This document shows positions 1-8,954 of a DNA stretch of 64,000 bases, piece after piece. The translations under genes were made by a program, and so were the position numbers. Below the pieces are notes generated by a model. The model searched no databases. It was not told the DNA's origin and worked only from the letters and a program-made list of their open reading frames with translations. Numbering within the stretch: position 1 is the first letter of the stretch; each line of letters begins with the position of its first letter. Origin of the DNA: Martelella lutilitoris (GTDB lineage: Bacteria > Pseudomonadota > Alphaproteobacteria > Rhizobiales > Rhizobiaceae); contig NZ_CP066786.1 of the NCBI RefSeq assembly GCF_016598595.1, forward strand, positions 2,193,501 through 2,257,500, written 5' to 3'.

Positions 1-266
1 CCCAGCAGAACTAAAAAAGCCACCATTTTTATCTGAAGCCGTCCGAGCATCGTCCATCACGCAAATGGTAAAGGAAAACCCAAGTTATAAAAAGATTTAG
101 CCGTTTTTATGGGCAAGGCATTTGATTGAGGTCAGGTCCCAGGAAAATGCAGAATCGGCATCTGGATCCGACTCCGCAAGTTCGGCGTTGCACAGCAGAG
201 TGCGATCGACCCAGTTGGTTGGGCAGAAAACGTCTTTGAGAAGATCAAGCCTTTGGACCTCTCTGC

Positions 267-1244
267 TCACGGCACCAGAAACTCAAACGGCGCCGCCTCT
301 TTCATCAGCCCCGCAACATCCCCGCCCGGCAGTGCCGGATCGTTCAGCCCCAGCGTCTTTGCCGGAGCGCCCTCGGAGAGATCGAAATCCGCGAGATCGA
401 CCCAGAACACCGACGGGTTGATGACGGAGTCGAAATAGTAGCGGCGGTGTTCGTGTTCGGCGACGGTGCGCCAGAGGGTGGAGGCAATGTTGGGTTTTTC
501 GGGGTCGGACATGCCGAGCGGGGTCGAGATCGCGCGCACCTGCGAGAACACGGAGGCGAGTGCCGCGCGGCGGTCCTTGAGCGGCGTTGCGGATTTCAGG
601 TTGTAGCTGGCGCGGGCGAAGCGGTCGGCGGCGTTCACCGTGCCGGGCAGAAAGCTCTTGCCGCCGACAAGGTTCCAGTAGCCGTTGATCGCAAGCTGCT
701 GGTCATAGGTCGGCGAATTGGTCATCACCTTGTAGTCGCGGCTATGATGGATGGTGAGCTTTCCGCCGACGAATTCGAAGATCGCGCTGTCGCCGGAGGC
801 ATCGGAAAGCGCCAGATGCACGGTCGCCGGCGCTCCGTTCGGCGCCTCGCCGGTGATCACCGTCAGCGGGTCGTCGGCCATGGCCTCGGCCGCTTCCGCG
901 ACGGTCGCGAAATTGTCGAGCATGTATTGCAGCCAGGCGCCGACCGAGATCAGCGGCTTGTTGCGCTCGGCCGGATCGCCATAGGACGATTCCACCAGAT
1001 AGAGCATGTTGCCGGCAAGGCCCGCCTCGTTCATGCCGTCGGAAGTGGCGAGATTGTAGATCGCGACGATCACCGATCCGTATTTGGAGGTCCAGGTGGC
1101 CGAGCCCTCGCCGACGCCGCCATTGCGGGCCATCCCGCGCGGAAACACCCAGAGGTCCGATTCCATCGTCACATCGCGCCAGTCCATCGAGCGGCCGGTG
1201 ATATAGGTTGACGTTCCGGTTTCATAGAAGATGCGCGTGCACAT
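267..1244 (-). CDS. Choloylglycine hydrolase / penicillin V acylase family (linear amide C-N hydrolase)
   Basis: A 325-residue Ntn-hydrolase expected to cleave a linear amide bond (bile-salt, penicillin V or N-acyl-homoserine-lactone type substrates are known for the family). The protein begins Met-Cys, so removal of Met exposes Cys2 as the catalytic nucleophile. Further family marks are the SMDW motif near residue 19, the TNSPTYD stretch near 192, and NxxxR-type residues in the segment around NAADRFARASY near 220. A GGAGG ribosome-binding site lies 7 bases before the ATG. No signal peptide is visible, as expected when Cys2 must be N-terminal. The gene stands alone. The substrate cannot be read from the sequence. 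Confidence 0.9.
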   Translation of the reverse strand: MCTRIFYETGTSTYITGRSMDWRDVTMESDLWVFPRGMARNGGVGEGSATWTSKYGSVIVAIYNLATSDGMNEAGLAGNMLYLVESSYGDPAERNKPLISVGAWLQYMLDNFATVAEAAEAMADDPLTVITGEAPNGAPATVHLALSDASGDSAIFEFVGGKLTIHHSRDYKVMTNSPTYDQQLAINGYWNLVGGKSFLPGTVNAADRFARASYNLKSATPLKDRRAALASVFSQVRAISTPLGMSDPEKPNIASTLWRTVAEHEHRRYYFDSVINPSVFWVDLADFDLSEGAPAKTLGLNDPALPGGDVAGLMKEAAPFEFLVP

Positions 1245-1330
1245 GGGATTTCCTCCGCCTGACCCTGATTTTGTGGTTGGCTGAGGCTAACCCGATCGTC
1301 TTCGACCGACAACGCTATTTGCGCTTTATC

Positions 1331-2440
1331 CTAAAAATGGCTCCGCCTGGCGACAAAGCGCGCCAGCATCGGCCCGAGCGCCATGACGAAGAAGAAGCGG
1401 GCGATCTGCATCGACATGACGAAGGCGACGTTGACATCGGTCGAGGCGGAGATGATGGCAACCGCATCCGCGCCGCCGGGACTGGTGGCGAGATAGGCGG
1501 ACAGCGGATCGATGCCGGCGAATTCCACCAGCAGAAAGGCAAACACCGCGCAGATCGCCACGAGCGCCAGAATGGAAGCGAGCACGCGCGGCAGCGCCCG
1601 GCTGGCATGGCGGATGACGTCGCGGTCAAAGCGCGCGCCGATCGCCCAGCCGACCAGCGCATAGGAGGCGGCCAGCAGCGGCTGCGGCAGTTCGATTGTC
1701 ACGAGGCCCGCAACATTGAGCGCCGATCCGATGATCACCGGCACGATCATCGCGCCCGCCGGAAGGCCCGAGCGGCGGCCGATGACGACGCCGATGACGA
1801 CGAGGAGGAGCGTCTGCAGCAGCGCCTGCCAGTCCGGCATCGCCAGCCAGAGGATGGGCTCGGGCGCGCCCCCGCCGCCGGTTCCGGTCCAGAGCCGGGC
1901 AATGGTGGCGGCAACGATGGTGACGATGACGACGCGGGTATATTGCATGAAGGCAACGAGCCGCATATCCGCGCCGAATGCGCCGGACATCAGCGTCATC
2001 ACCGTGGCGGCGCCCGGAAAGGCGCCCCAGATCGCCGTCGTTCCCGGAAGCACCCGGAACCGCGCCAGAAGCCAGCCAAGGGCGACGGCGGCAAAGACCA
2101 CGGACAGCACCCCGGCGGCGAAAATCGCCCAGTCATGGCCGATCTCCTGCACCACCGGCCATGTCATGGTCCGCGCGATCAGCAGCCCGACAAGGCCCTG
2201 GGCCAGGCTGAAGGGCGCGCGCGGCACGGCGATGCGAAAACCGAAAAAGGAGAAGGCAATGGCCGAGAGCATCGGCCCGAGCAGCAGAGCGGCCGGAAGG
2301 CCGGCAAGGGAAAGCAGCACGACAAGGGCGGCGGAGGCGGCGACCAGCCCGGGCCAGAGCCAGGGGGCCGCCCCGCGCGCCTTTCCGGAAGAGGCCTCAG
2401 CCTCGGGGCGTTCCCCCTCCGGTTCGCCTGCCGATGTCAT
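1331..2440 (-). CDS. AbrB-family (AbrB duplication) membrane protein
   Basis: A hydrophobic protein of about 369 residues with roughly ten membrane segments arranged as two repeats, the pattern of the Pfam AbrB family (often annotated ammonia monooxygenase or AbrB regulator). It should sit in the inner membrane; its function is not established in most bacteria. The ATG at 2440 is chosen because a GAAGG-like ribosome-binding site precedes it; an upstream TTG at 2485 would add only 15 charged residues. Glycine-rich loops such as SPGGADAVAI near the C-terminus are typical. It lies alone between the amidase and a small lipoprotein gene and shows no obvious operon partner. Confidence 0.8.
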   Translation of the reverse strand: MTSAGEPEGERPEAEASSGKARGAAPWLWPGLVAASAALVVLLSLAGLPAALLLGPMLSAIAFSFFGFRIAVPRAPFSLAQGLVGLLIARTMTWPVVQEIGHDWAIFAAGVLSVVFAAVALGWLLARFRVLPGTTAIWGAFPGAATVMTLMSGAFGADMRLVAFMQYTRVVIVTIVAATIARLWTGTGGGGAPEPILWLAMPDWQALLQTLLLVVIGVVIGRRSGLPAGAMIVPVIIGSALNVAGLVTIELPQPLLAASYALVGWAIGARFDRDVIRHASRALPRVLASILALVAICAVFAFLLVEFAGIDPLSAYLATSPGGADAVAIISASTDVNVAFVMSMQIARFFFVMALGPMLARFVARRSHF

Positions 2441-2547
2441 GCAATTCTCTGCCTTTTCCGCTGCGTCGCCCTCTTCTACACACAAGGATGCGATCCGCCA
2501 AGGCAGACCGCCCGGCGCATCGCATCATCGCGCGCCGGGCGCGATGC

Positions 2548-2892
2548 TCACATCGCGCAGCCCTTGCGGCGCATGGCGATGTCGATCGCGTTGACCTTGC
2601 CCTTGGCATAGGCGATCGCGTTTTCCTGGTTGCCCGCGCCCTCGGCCGCCACCGCGCCCAGATTTGCGCCCATCACCCGGAAATCGCCGACGATTTCCTC
2701 GTCCTGCAGGCGCGAGAGCTCTTCCAGCCTGTCCTTCTCCGAGACCATCAGCGAAGAGAGCTGCGCGCAGCTCGCGCCCTCGTATTCGCCCGGAGAGACG
2801 GGCATGGCGCCGATCGTTTCGGAGCGCTGGGTGCAGCCGGCGGCAAGCACGGCGAGAGCGAGAATGGGGGCAGTCATGCGCATGAAGGTCAC
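2548..2892 (-). CDS. Small putative lipoprotein, function unknown
   Basis: A 114-residue protein with an N-terminal hydrophobic stretch ending in a lipobox-like LAAGC at residues 16-20, so it is probably exported and lipid-anchored. After the lipobox comes a SC-containing helix (CAQLSSLMVSEKDRLEELSR) and a segment rich in Gly/Ala with two further Cys, one near the C-terminus (KGCAM). Short lipoproteins of this pattern are common and uncharacterised in Rhizobiaceae. The ATG at 2892 or the internal ATG five codons later could both be starts. No operon partner is evident. I do not recognise a function. Confidence 0.65.
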   Translation of the reverse strand: MTFMRMTAPILALAVLAAGCTQRSETIGAMPVSPGEYEGASCAQLSSLMVSEKDRLEELSRLQDEEIVGDFRVMGANLGAVAAEGAGNQENAIAYAKGKVNAIDIAMRRKGCAM

Positions 2893-3019
2893 CTCTGTCG
2901 GAAAAGAGAAATCGATCGGTCAAAACGCCGCGCAAACCACACCGGTTCCCGCAGCGCCTCATCACCATAGGCTAAATAGGCCCGGCGCTCGCGGAAGAAA
3001 GCGGCGGAGCCACGTTTTT

Positions 3020-3631
3020 TTAGGTGGAAAAGGCGGGATCAGCCAGAATGTCCGGATCGATCACAGCGCGGCCGTTCGTGAGGTCACGCAGCAATTCGGC
3101 GAGCGGCACAAGCCTCGCATCAGGCACCACAAGGCGGAACACCGCACCCTGAGCGTCGAAATCCCGCGCGGCCGTGACGATGTCGTCAAAGGCCTCCAGC
3201 CGTGATTCCACCAGCGCCAGATCGGTAAAGGCGATCGCGACGGAGAGCATGATGGTCGGGATAATCTCTTCTTTCTCGGCCTCGCGCAGGCACTCCGCGG
3301 CACTGCCGCCATAGGCACGCGCCAACCCGCCCGTGCCGAGTTTCACCCCGCCGAACCAACGGGAGACGACCACGACGACATTGTCGACCTCCTGGCCCTC
3401 GATTGCCTGCAGGATCGGCTTGCCGGCCGTCCCGCCCGGCTCCCCGTCATCGGAGAAACGATAGTCGGCGCCGATCCGCCAGGCCCAGCAATTGTGGCTC
3501 GCATCGGCGAAGGAATTTTCCGCGATGAAGGCCTTCGCAGCCGCCTCGTCGGCGATCGGCGCGGCGATGGTCGCAAACCGGCTTCTCTTGATTTCGCGCT
3601 CGGCTGTTGCGGGACGGGTGAGCTTGAACAT
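3020..3631 (-). CDS. YigZ / IMPACT family protein
   Basis: A 203-residue protein with the UPF0029 (IMPACT) domain in the first 120 residues. Visible marks are the opening segment KRSRFATIAAPI, the HNCWAWRIG motif near residue 48, DDGEPGGTAGKPIL near 61-74, and the VVVVSRWFGGVKLGTGGLARAYG block near 85-107, which are the most conserved stretches of the family. A short C-terminal domain follows. In E. coli and yeast the family has been linked to translation and stress signalling, but its biochemical role is unclear. It is a single gene, transcribed in the same direction as its neighbours. Confidence 0.9.
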   Translation of the reverse strand: MFKLTRPATAEREIKRSRFATIAAPIADEAAAKAFIAENSFADASHNCWAWRIGADYRFSDDGEPGGTAGKPILQAIEGQEVDNVVVVVSRWFGGVKLGTGGLARAYGGSAAECLREAEKEEIIPTIMLSVAIAFTDLALVESRLEAFDDIVTAARDFDAQGAVFRLVVPDARLVPLAELLRDLTNGRAVIDPDILADPAFST

Positions 3632-3684
3632 GGCAATCCGCGTGGTGGACGATCAGCCGTTTGAATGCCACATGCGCGGTGAAG

Positions 3685-4104
3685 TCAAGCGCGGGCCCGG
3701 CGGGCCATGATCCGCCCGGTCGCAAAGGTGCTGAGGAAGCCGGTCAGTCCGGTCGCGAAGGTGCCCCAGGCCATGTCCACGCCGACGACGGCCCAGGACC
3801 AGTCCTTCAGCGTTGCCATGTTGGTCAGGTCATAGGTGCCGTAGGCGATGAAGCCGAACGCCGCGCCATTGACGAGGCTCTTCAGCCAGGAGCGCGCCTT
3901 CACCCCGGGATAAACAACGAAATAATATATGCCGATCAAGTACATAAAGTAGAAACTTAAACCGGCGGTCCAATTCGGAGAAGGCAGCAGCAACTGGCCG
4001 ATATGCGCCTCGTAGAAGCTGAAAGCGACCGTGCCGAGCCAGATGAAGTCGAGAACCGAGAAACAGGCGGCCATGACGGCGAAGGCGATCAGGTAGCGGG
4101 TCAT
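3685..4104 (-). CDS. DUF2177 family inner-membrane protein
   Basis: A 139-residue protein with four predicted membrane segments. DUF2177 features are visible: the start MTRYLIAFAVMAACFSVLDFIWLG, FNPxx-like loop residues, GAAFGFIAYGTYDLTN near residues 88-103, and a WAVVGVDMAWGTF helix near 110. Its stop-to-start gap from chrR upstream is only 10 bases, so it is almost certainly cotranscribed as rpoE-chrR-DUF2177. DUF2177 genes are repeatedly found near RpoE-ChrR and cyclopropane-lipid genes in alphaproteobacteria, which supports a role in the membrane or lipid side of the photooxidative or oxidative response; this is inference. Confidence 0.85.
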   Translation of the reverse strand: MTRYLIAFAVMAACFSVLDFIWLGTVAFSFYEAHIGQLLLPSPNWTAGLSFYFMYLIGIYYFVVYPGVKARSWLKSLVNGAAFGFIAYGTYDLTNMATLKDWSWAVVGVDMAWGTFATGLTGFLSTFATGRIMARRARA

Positions 4105-4114
4105 CGACGCCTCC

Positions 4115-4795
4115 TCATATGCCCAGGAACGGCTGGACGGCGCGCATCATGCGGCTCTTGAACCTCAGCGGCGCGTCGGTCACGATCAGACAAATGCATT
4201 CGCCATCCGGCGTCACCACCGGCTCGTGCACCGTCTCCTCGTCCTCCTCGTCGAAGTCGCCGGGACCGAAGGCCTCGCCATCGCAGCGATAGCAGCCCTT
4301 CAGGATCAGCGTCAGCTCGCGGCCGCCATGGCCGTGTTCGGGCAGGGGCCGGCCGGGCCCGACGCGCAGCAGCTTGACGTTGAGGTCGCCATCAACGGGA
4401 ACCTGATACTGTGCAGCACCAATGCCGAGGCGACGCCATTCGACCGCCTCCAGCGAACCGCCGATATAGGAGCGCAACGGTTCCGGGATCGCCCGGTCCA
4501 CGTCGTCGATTGTCCGGGGCGCCGGCTTCGTCTCGCTTTCGGGCGCTTCGGCCGGCTCTGCCTTCAGCCGCTGCAGCATGGCCTCCCAGCTCTCGCGCTC
4601 GCGCTCGGGCGTCGTCTCAGGCGCGATGCTTTCCATCAGCGCGCCGCCCGCGGCCTCCATCAGCGCAAGGCGCTTGCGGCAATCGGGGCAGAGCGCGAGA
4701 TGGGTGGCAACTGCAAGGCTCCAGCCTTCCTCCAGCGTTCCGGCGGCATATTCAAGCAACAGGGCATCAGAGATGTGGTGGGTGATCGGGGTCAT
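4115..4795 (-). CDS. chrR: ChrR-type anti-sigma factor (zinc-binding, cupin C-terminus)
   Basis: A 226-residue anti-sigma factor. The N-terminal zinc anti-sigma domain shows His residues in HHISDALLLEYAAGTL and the HLALCPDC motif near residues 32-39. The C-terminal cupin-like ChrR domain has LPEHGHGGRELTLIL (near 150-165) and a second acidic metal-binding-like stretch GDFDEEDEETVHEP. The ATG overlaps the stop of the sigma gene by 4 bases (ATGA), so the two are translationally coupled. In Rhodobacter sphaeroides the homologue holds RpoE inactive until singlet oxygen or organic peroxides cause its turnover; the same role is inferred here. Confidence 0.93.
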   Translation of the reverse strand: MTPITHHISDALLLEYAAGTLEEGWSLAVATHLALCPDCRKRLALMEAAGGALMESIAPETTPERERESWEAMLQRLKAEPAEAPESETKPAPRTIDDVDRAIPEPLRSYIGGSLEAVEWRRLGIGAAQYQVPVDGDLNVKLLRVGPGRPLPEHGHGGRELTLILKGCYRCDGEAFGPGDFDEEDEETVHEPVVTPDGECICLIVTDAPLRFKSRMMRAVQPFLGI

Positions 4796-5463
4796 CGGTC
4801 TTCTCCAAGCGCCGCTTTCAGTCTGGAAAACGCGGCCCGGATCCGGGACTTCACGGTCCCGAGAGGCAAATTGGTCTTTTCAGCGATCATGCTGTGTGAA
4901 ATATCCTCGAAAAACGACATGCGCAGCAACTCTGCCTGTTCCTCCGGCAAGGTGGCCAGCGCCTGCCGGATCCGTACGGCAGTTTCATCCTGTTCGTAAT
5001 TGATGTCCGGCGTCTCCGGGGCATCCGGCACGAAAGCAGGATCGGTCGGATCGAATTCAGGACGTTTCGCCTTGCGCAGGTTGTCGATCATCACATTGCG
5101 GGCAAGGGTGAAGACCCAGGCCGACGCATTGCCGCGCTGCGGATCGAACAGCGCGGCCTTGCGCCAGACCATCATCATGGTCTCCTGCATCAGTTCCTCG
5201 GCCAGTTGTCCGTCGAGCGCGCGTTTCAGCATGAAGCTGCGGATGCGCGGACCGAAATGGACGAACAGGCGCTCGAAGGAGGCGACATCGCGCGACCGTC
5301 CGGTCCGCACCAGACAGAGCGTCATTTCTTCGGCCGTCATTTCCGGCAAGGCTGGGCCTTTCGACTTTGGCATCCGCAGTCCCACGATCATGGGTGCCGC
5401 CCTGGAGCGGGCGGCGCTGGAAACCGTGCCGGCGGCCGGCATATGATGAGCAAGGTCTGTCAT
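4792..5463 (-). CDS. rpoE: ECF sigma factor RpoE (ChrR-controlled, ECF11 type)
   Basis: An extracytoplasmic-function sigma factor of about 223 residues if translation starts at the ATG at 5463; the open frame extends to 5511, but that would run into the divergent promoter palindrome. Region 2 (FERLFVHFGPRIRSFML, ELMQETMMMVWRKA, ASAWVFTLARNVMIDNLRK) and region 4 (ALATLPEEQAELLRMSF, LPLGTVKSRIRAAF) are complete. The pairing with chrR, with a 4-base overlap, identifies the photooxidative/oxidative-stress type. It is divergent from the flavoprotein-DUF1365-methyltransferase operon, a likely target. The stretch SRAAPMIVGLRMPKSKG before region 2 is variable, and an internal Met there could be the true start. 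Confidence 0.92.
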   Translation of the reverse strand: MTDLAHHMPAAGTVSSAARSRAAPMIVGLRMPKSKGPALPEMTAEEMTLCLVRTGRSRDVASFERLFVHFGPRIRSFMLKRALDGQLAEELMQETMMMVWRKAALFDPQRGNASAWVFTLARNVMIDNLRKAKRPEFDPTDPAFVPDAPETPDINYEQDETAVRIRQALATLPEEQAELLRMSFFEDISHSMIAEKTNLPLGTVKSRIRAAFSRLKAALGEDR

Positions 5464-5491
5464 GCCAGCTATAACGGCGCGGTTTTCCAAC

Positions 5492-5532
5492 CGGATTGAA
5501 GGTTCCAACAAATTTCTTCCGATTTCAATCCG
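5492..5532. promoter_or_regulatory. Inverted repeat in the rpoE / lipid-operon divergent promoter
   Basis: The 9-base arms CGGATTGAA (5492-5500) and TTCAATCCG (5524-5532) are perfect inverted repeats with an AAATTT core between them. The site is midway between the divergent rpoE and flavoprotein genes. It could be a regulator operator, or paired promoter elements facing in opposite directions. No classic TGATC -35 element of Rhodobacter RpoE is visible here. Confidence 0.45.
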
Positions 5533-5582
5533 TCCGGCTGTCGGAGACGTTATTCAGGGCAAAGAACAGAGGAAAACCGCGC

Positions 5583-6944
5583 ATGCATCACACGCTGGAC
5601 AAGGCCCACCGGAAGTTCCGCGCCGACAGGAAGATTGCCGTCATCGGCTCGGGCATTTCCGGCCTCTCGGCGGCATGGCTCCTGAGCAAATCCGCCCATG
5701 TCACGCTGTTCGAGGCCGACAGCCGCCCCGGCGGCCATTCGAACACTACCGATGCGGTCATTGACGGCCGGCACATCCCCGTCGACACAGGCTTCATCGT
5801 CTACAACGAACGCAACTATCCGAACCTCACCGCCCTGTTCTCCCATCTCGGCGTGGCCACGGAGGATTCGGACATGTCGTTCTCGGCCTCGCTCAACAAC
5901 GGCGCATTCGAATATGGAGGCACAAACATCGCCACCATGCTGGCGCAGAAGTCCAATATCCTGCGCTTCAGCTTCTGGCGGATGGTCTATGATATCTTCC
6001 GCTTCTATCGGGAGGCGCCGGCAGCGGCGAAGGAGACGTCCGGACTTCAGCTGACGCTTGGCGACTATCTCGACGCCAAGGGCTATTCCAGACGCTTTGT
6101 CGAAGATCACATCCTGCCGATGGGCGCGGCGATATGGTCGACCACGGCCGATCAGATGCGCGCCTACCCTCTGGCCGCCTTCACCCGTTTCTTTGAAAGT
6201 CACGGGCTTCTGACGCTCGTCGACAGGCCCCAGTGGCGCACGGTGTCCGGCGGCAGCCGGAGTTACGTCACGCGCATGCTGGAGCAGATCAACGGCGATA
6301 TCCGCCTTTCGACGCCGGTCCGGCAGATCCATCGTATCGACACTGGCGTGCGCCTGACGCTCGATCATGGCGAGGAACAGGGATTCGACGCCGTCGTCGT
6401 CGCAACGCATGGCGACCAGGCGCTTGCCATGCTGGCGGATGCCGGCGAAACCGAGAAAAAGCTTCTCTCGGCCTTTCGCTACACCGTCAACGATGCTTAT
6501 CTGCACAGTGATGAGCGGCAGATGCCGAGACGTCGCAAGGTCTGGTCGAGCTGGAACTATCTCGAGCGAAAGAGGGCCGACGACATCTCGCTGTGCGTGA
6601 CCTACTGGATGAACCGGCTGCAGAATATCGATGAGGACTATCCGCTGTTCGTGACGCTCAATCCGGCCGAGCCCATCCGTGAGGATGCAATCCATGCCAG
6701 CTACACCTACACCCATCCCCTCTTCGACCGCGGCGCGATCGAGGCCCAGCACGACCTCTGGCGGATCCAGGGACGCGGCAATGTCTGGTATTGCGGCGCG
6801 CATTTCGGCAGCGGCTTTCACGAGGACGGGTTGCAGTCGGGCCTCGCTGTGGCGGAAGCGCTCGGCGGCGTCCGGCGCCCCTGGTCGGTGGAAAACGAGT
6901 CCGGCCGCATCCACCTTCAACCGAACCTGGTTGCCGCCGAATGA
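5583..6944 (+). CDS. FAD-dependent oxidoreductase, flavin amine oxidase type (UfaD-like)
   Basis: A flavoprotein of about 453 residues from the ATG at 5583 (an earlier in-frame ATG at 5496 lies inside the promoter palindrome). The dinucleotide-binding motif is VIGSGISGLSAAWLL near residues 17-31, followed by FEADSRPGGHSNT near 41-53; the C-terminus carries the second flavin motif GAHFGSGFHEDGLQSG. The family is COG2907. It opens an operon with DUF1365 and a cyclopropane-synthase-like gene, overlapping the next gene by 4 bases. In Rhodobacter the corresponding flavoprotein sits in the RpoE-ChrR regulon and is implicated in fatty-acid desaturation leading to furan fatty acids; a similar role is inferred. 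Confidence 0.87.
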   Translation: MHHTLDKAHRKFRADRKIAVIGSGISGLSAAWLLSKSAHVTLFEADSRPGGHSNTTDAVIDGRHIPVDTGFIVYNERNYPNLTALFSHLGVATEDSDMSFSASLNNGAFEYGGTNIATMLAQKSNILRFSFWRMVYDIFRFYREAPAAAKETSGLQLTLGDYLDAKGYSRRFVEDHILPMGAAIWSTTADQMRAYPLAAFTRFFESHGLLTLVDRPQWRTVSGGSRSYVTRMLEQINGDIRLSTPVRQIHRIDTGVRLTLDHGEEQGFDAVVVATHGDQALAMLADAGETEKKLLSAFRYTVNDAYLHSDERQMPRRRKVWSSWNYLERKRADDISLCVTYWMNRLQNIDEDYPLFVTLNPAEPIREDAIHASYTYTHPLFDRGAIEAQHDLWRIQGRGNVWYCGAHFGSGFHEDGLQSGLAVAEALGGVRRPWSVENESGRIHLQPNLVAAE

Positions 6945-7750
6945 GCTGGAACTCCGCCCTCTTCAAAGGCGATGTCATTCACCGGCGTCACCGGCCGAAG
7001 ACGCATCGGCTGCACTACCGCGTGTTCTCGCTGCTGATCGACCTTGACGAGCTGCCGAAGCTTGATCGCGCAATGCGGCTCTTCGGTCACAACCGCTTCG
7101 CCCTCTTCAGCGTCCATGACCGCGATCACGGCGCTCTTGACGGCGGCGGGTTGAAATCCTGGGCGCTGGGCGAAGTCGAGCGAGCCGGCATTTCCGAGCC
7201 GGTCGCCCGTGTGGAGATGCTCTGCTATCCGCGCATTCTCGGCTATGTCTTCAACCCGCTCACGGTCTACTTCTGCTACCGCGAAAACGGCGGCCTCGTC
7301 GCGATCCTCTACGAGGTCTGCAACACGTTCAAAGAGCGGATGACCTACGTCATCCCCGTCGCCGATGACAGCCGGCCCGTGCGGCAGACGGCGGAAAAGC
7401 AGCTTTACGTCTCCCCCTTCATCCCGATGGAGTGCACCTATCACTTTTCCATCGCGCCGCCCGGCGAAACGGTGTCGGTACGGATCAACGAGAAGGATGG
7501 CGAAGGTCCGCTTCTGTTCGCGGCCTTCAACGGCAAGCGCGGGGCGCTCTCCGACCGTGCGCTTCTTTCCGCCTTTGCGGCCTATCCGCTGATGACCATC
7601 AAAATCATTGCGGGGATCCACCTCGAAGCTTTACGTCTGTTGATGAAGGGAATACCGGTATTCAAACACCGGCCATCCGCATTGCGCGTTCAAAGCGTTG
7701 TCGCGGGCGGCCCGTCGCGAACGGACAGAGCCGATGACCGAGATGAATGA
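6941..7750 (+). CDS. DUF1365 family protein
   Basis: A 269-residue protein starting at the ATG that overlaps the stop of the flavoprotein gene (ATGA). DUF1365 marks include the start SALFKGDVIHRRHRP, HYRVFSLLIDLDEL near residue 26, YPRILGYVFNPLTVYFCY near 100-117 and YEVCNTF near 127. The biochemical function of the family is unknown, but it is nearly always placed between a COG2907 flavoprotein and a cyclopropane-fatty-acid-synthase-like gene, as here, so it probably acts in membrane lipid modification. Its 3' end overlaps the next start by 17 bases. Confidence 0.9.
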   Translation: MSWNSALFKGDVIHRRHRPKTHRLHYRVFSLLIDLDELPKLDRAMRLFGHNRFALFSVHDRDHGALDGGGLKSWALGEVERAGISEPVARVEMLCYPRILGYVFNPLTVYFCYRENGGLVAILYEVCNTFKERMTYVIPVADDSRPVRQTAEKQLYVSPFIPMECTYHFSIAPPGETVSVRINEKDGEGPLLFAAFNGKRGALSDRALLSAFAAYPLMTIKIIAGIHLEALRLLMKGIPVFKHRPSALRVQSVVAGGPSRTDRADDRDE

Positions 7751-8951
7751 TCAAGACGCACCGCAAAAGAGCCTGAAACTTTGGCAGAAGCCGATCGCCG
7801 GCATGGCGGCCAGGATCAACACCGGCTCGCTGACGCTTCGTTTCCCCCATGGCCGCAGCACCCGCGTCTCCGGAGCCAAGGCTGGCCCTGCCGCGGAAAT
7901 CCGTCTTAATAACCCCCGCCCGCTCTTCCGCCTTTTGAGCGAGGGCGACCTCGGCTTTGCGCGCTCCTATATTGACGGCGACTGGGATACGCCGGATCTC
8001 GGCGCGGTGATCGATCTGGCGATCGCCAATGAGGAGGAATTGTCGAAGACGCTCTCCTCCTCCTATCTGTTCACCCAGATGAGCCGCCTGCGCCACCGCC
8101 TGCGCGCCAACACCAAGACGGGCAGCAAGCGCAACATCGCTTTCCACTACGATCTCGGCAACGCCTTCTACAAGCTGTGGCTCGACGAGACGATGACCTA
8201 TTCGAGCGCGCTCTACGAGGGCCGCGAGCGATCCCTGCCGGAGGCGCAGACGGCGAAATACGATCGCATCCTCGCCTGCCTCCAGGTGGGCCCGCAAGAC
8301 CGGATCCTGGAGATCGGCTGCGGCTGGGGCGGCTTTGCCGAGCATGCGGCCAGAACCACCGGCTGCCACGTCACCGGCCTGACGCTTTCCGAGGAGCAGG
8401 CAAAATTCGCCCGCAAGCGGCTTGCCGACAATGGCCTTGCCGCGCAGACCGACATTCGGCTCGAGGATTACCGGGATTGCCGGGGCACCTTTGACAAAAT
8501 CGTCTCGATCGAGATGTTCGAGGCCGTGGGCGAGGAAAACTGGCCGGTCTTCTTCGACACGGTCAACCAGCGGCTGGCGCCCGGCGGCACGGCCGTCATC
8601 CAGTCGATCGCGATCGAGCATCACCGCCTCGACGATTACCGGAACAATCCGGATTTCATCCAGCACTTCATCTTTCCCGGCGGCATGCTTCCCTCTATTG
8701 AAACCTTCCGCAAGGGCGCATCGAGCGCCGGTCTGGCGGTGAAGGACCTGTTCTCTTTCGGCAACGACTATGCGCGCACGCTGCTGGAATGGGAAAAGCG
8801 GTTCCTATCGGAATGGGAGGCAATCCACCCGCTCGGCTTCGACGAGCGCTTCCGCCGGATGTGGCGCTATTACCTCAATTACTGCGCCTCCGGCTTCAGC
8901 GCCGGACGGATCGACGTCGCGCAATTCCACCTGATGAAGCCGGCGCTCTGA
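7734..8951 (+). CDS. Cyclopropane-fatty-acyl-phospholipid synthase family methyltransferase
   Basis: A SAM-dependent methyltransferase of about 405 residues, started at the ATG at 7734, which follows GACAGAGCC. An N-terminal lipid-binding segment (LGFARSYIDGDWDTPDL near 78-94) precedes the Rossmann fold; visible motifs are NIAFHYDLGNAFYKLWLDETMTYS near 134-157, the SAM site RILEIGCGWGGFAEHA near 190-205, and QSIAIEHHRLDDYR near 287. These are shared by Cfa and by UfaM-type methylases that act on unsaturated or dienoic acyl chains. Its operon with a COG2907 flavoprotein and DUF1365 next to rpoE-chrR suggests membrane-lipid modification under oxidative stress. Cfa versus UfaM cannot be settled by eye. 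Confidence 0.9.
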   Translation: MTEMNDQDAPQKSLKLWQKPIAGMAARINTGSLTLRFPHGRSTRVSGAKAGPAAEIRLNNPRPLFRLLSEGDLGFARSYIDGDWDTPDLGAVIDLAIANEEELSKTLSSSYLFTQMSRLRHRLRANTKTGSKRNIAFHYDLGNAFYKLWLDETMTYSSALYEGRERSLPEAQTAKYDRILACLQVGPQDRILEIGCGWGGFAEHAARTTGCHVTGLTLSEEQAKFARKRLADNGLAAQTDIRLEDYRDCRGTFDKIVSIEMFEAVGEENWPVFFDTVNQRLAPGGTAVIQSIAIEHHRLDDYRNNPDFIQHFIFPGGMLPSIETFRKGASSAGLAVKDLFSFGNDYARTLLEWEKRFLSEWEAIHPLGFDERFRRMWRYYLNYCASGFSAGRIDVAQFHLMKPAL

Positions 8952-8954
8952 AGT

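Noticed and set aside
1..266. First 266 bases
   Set aside because: No gene, RNA or clear signal recognised; short frames here have no support.
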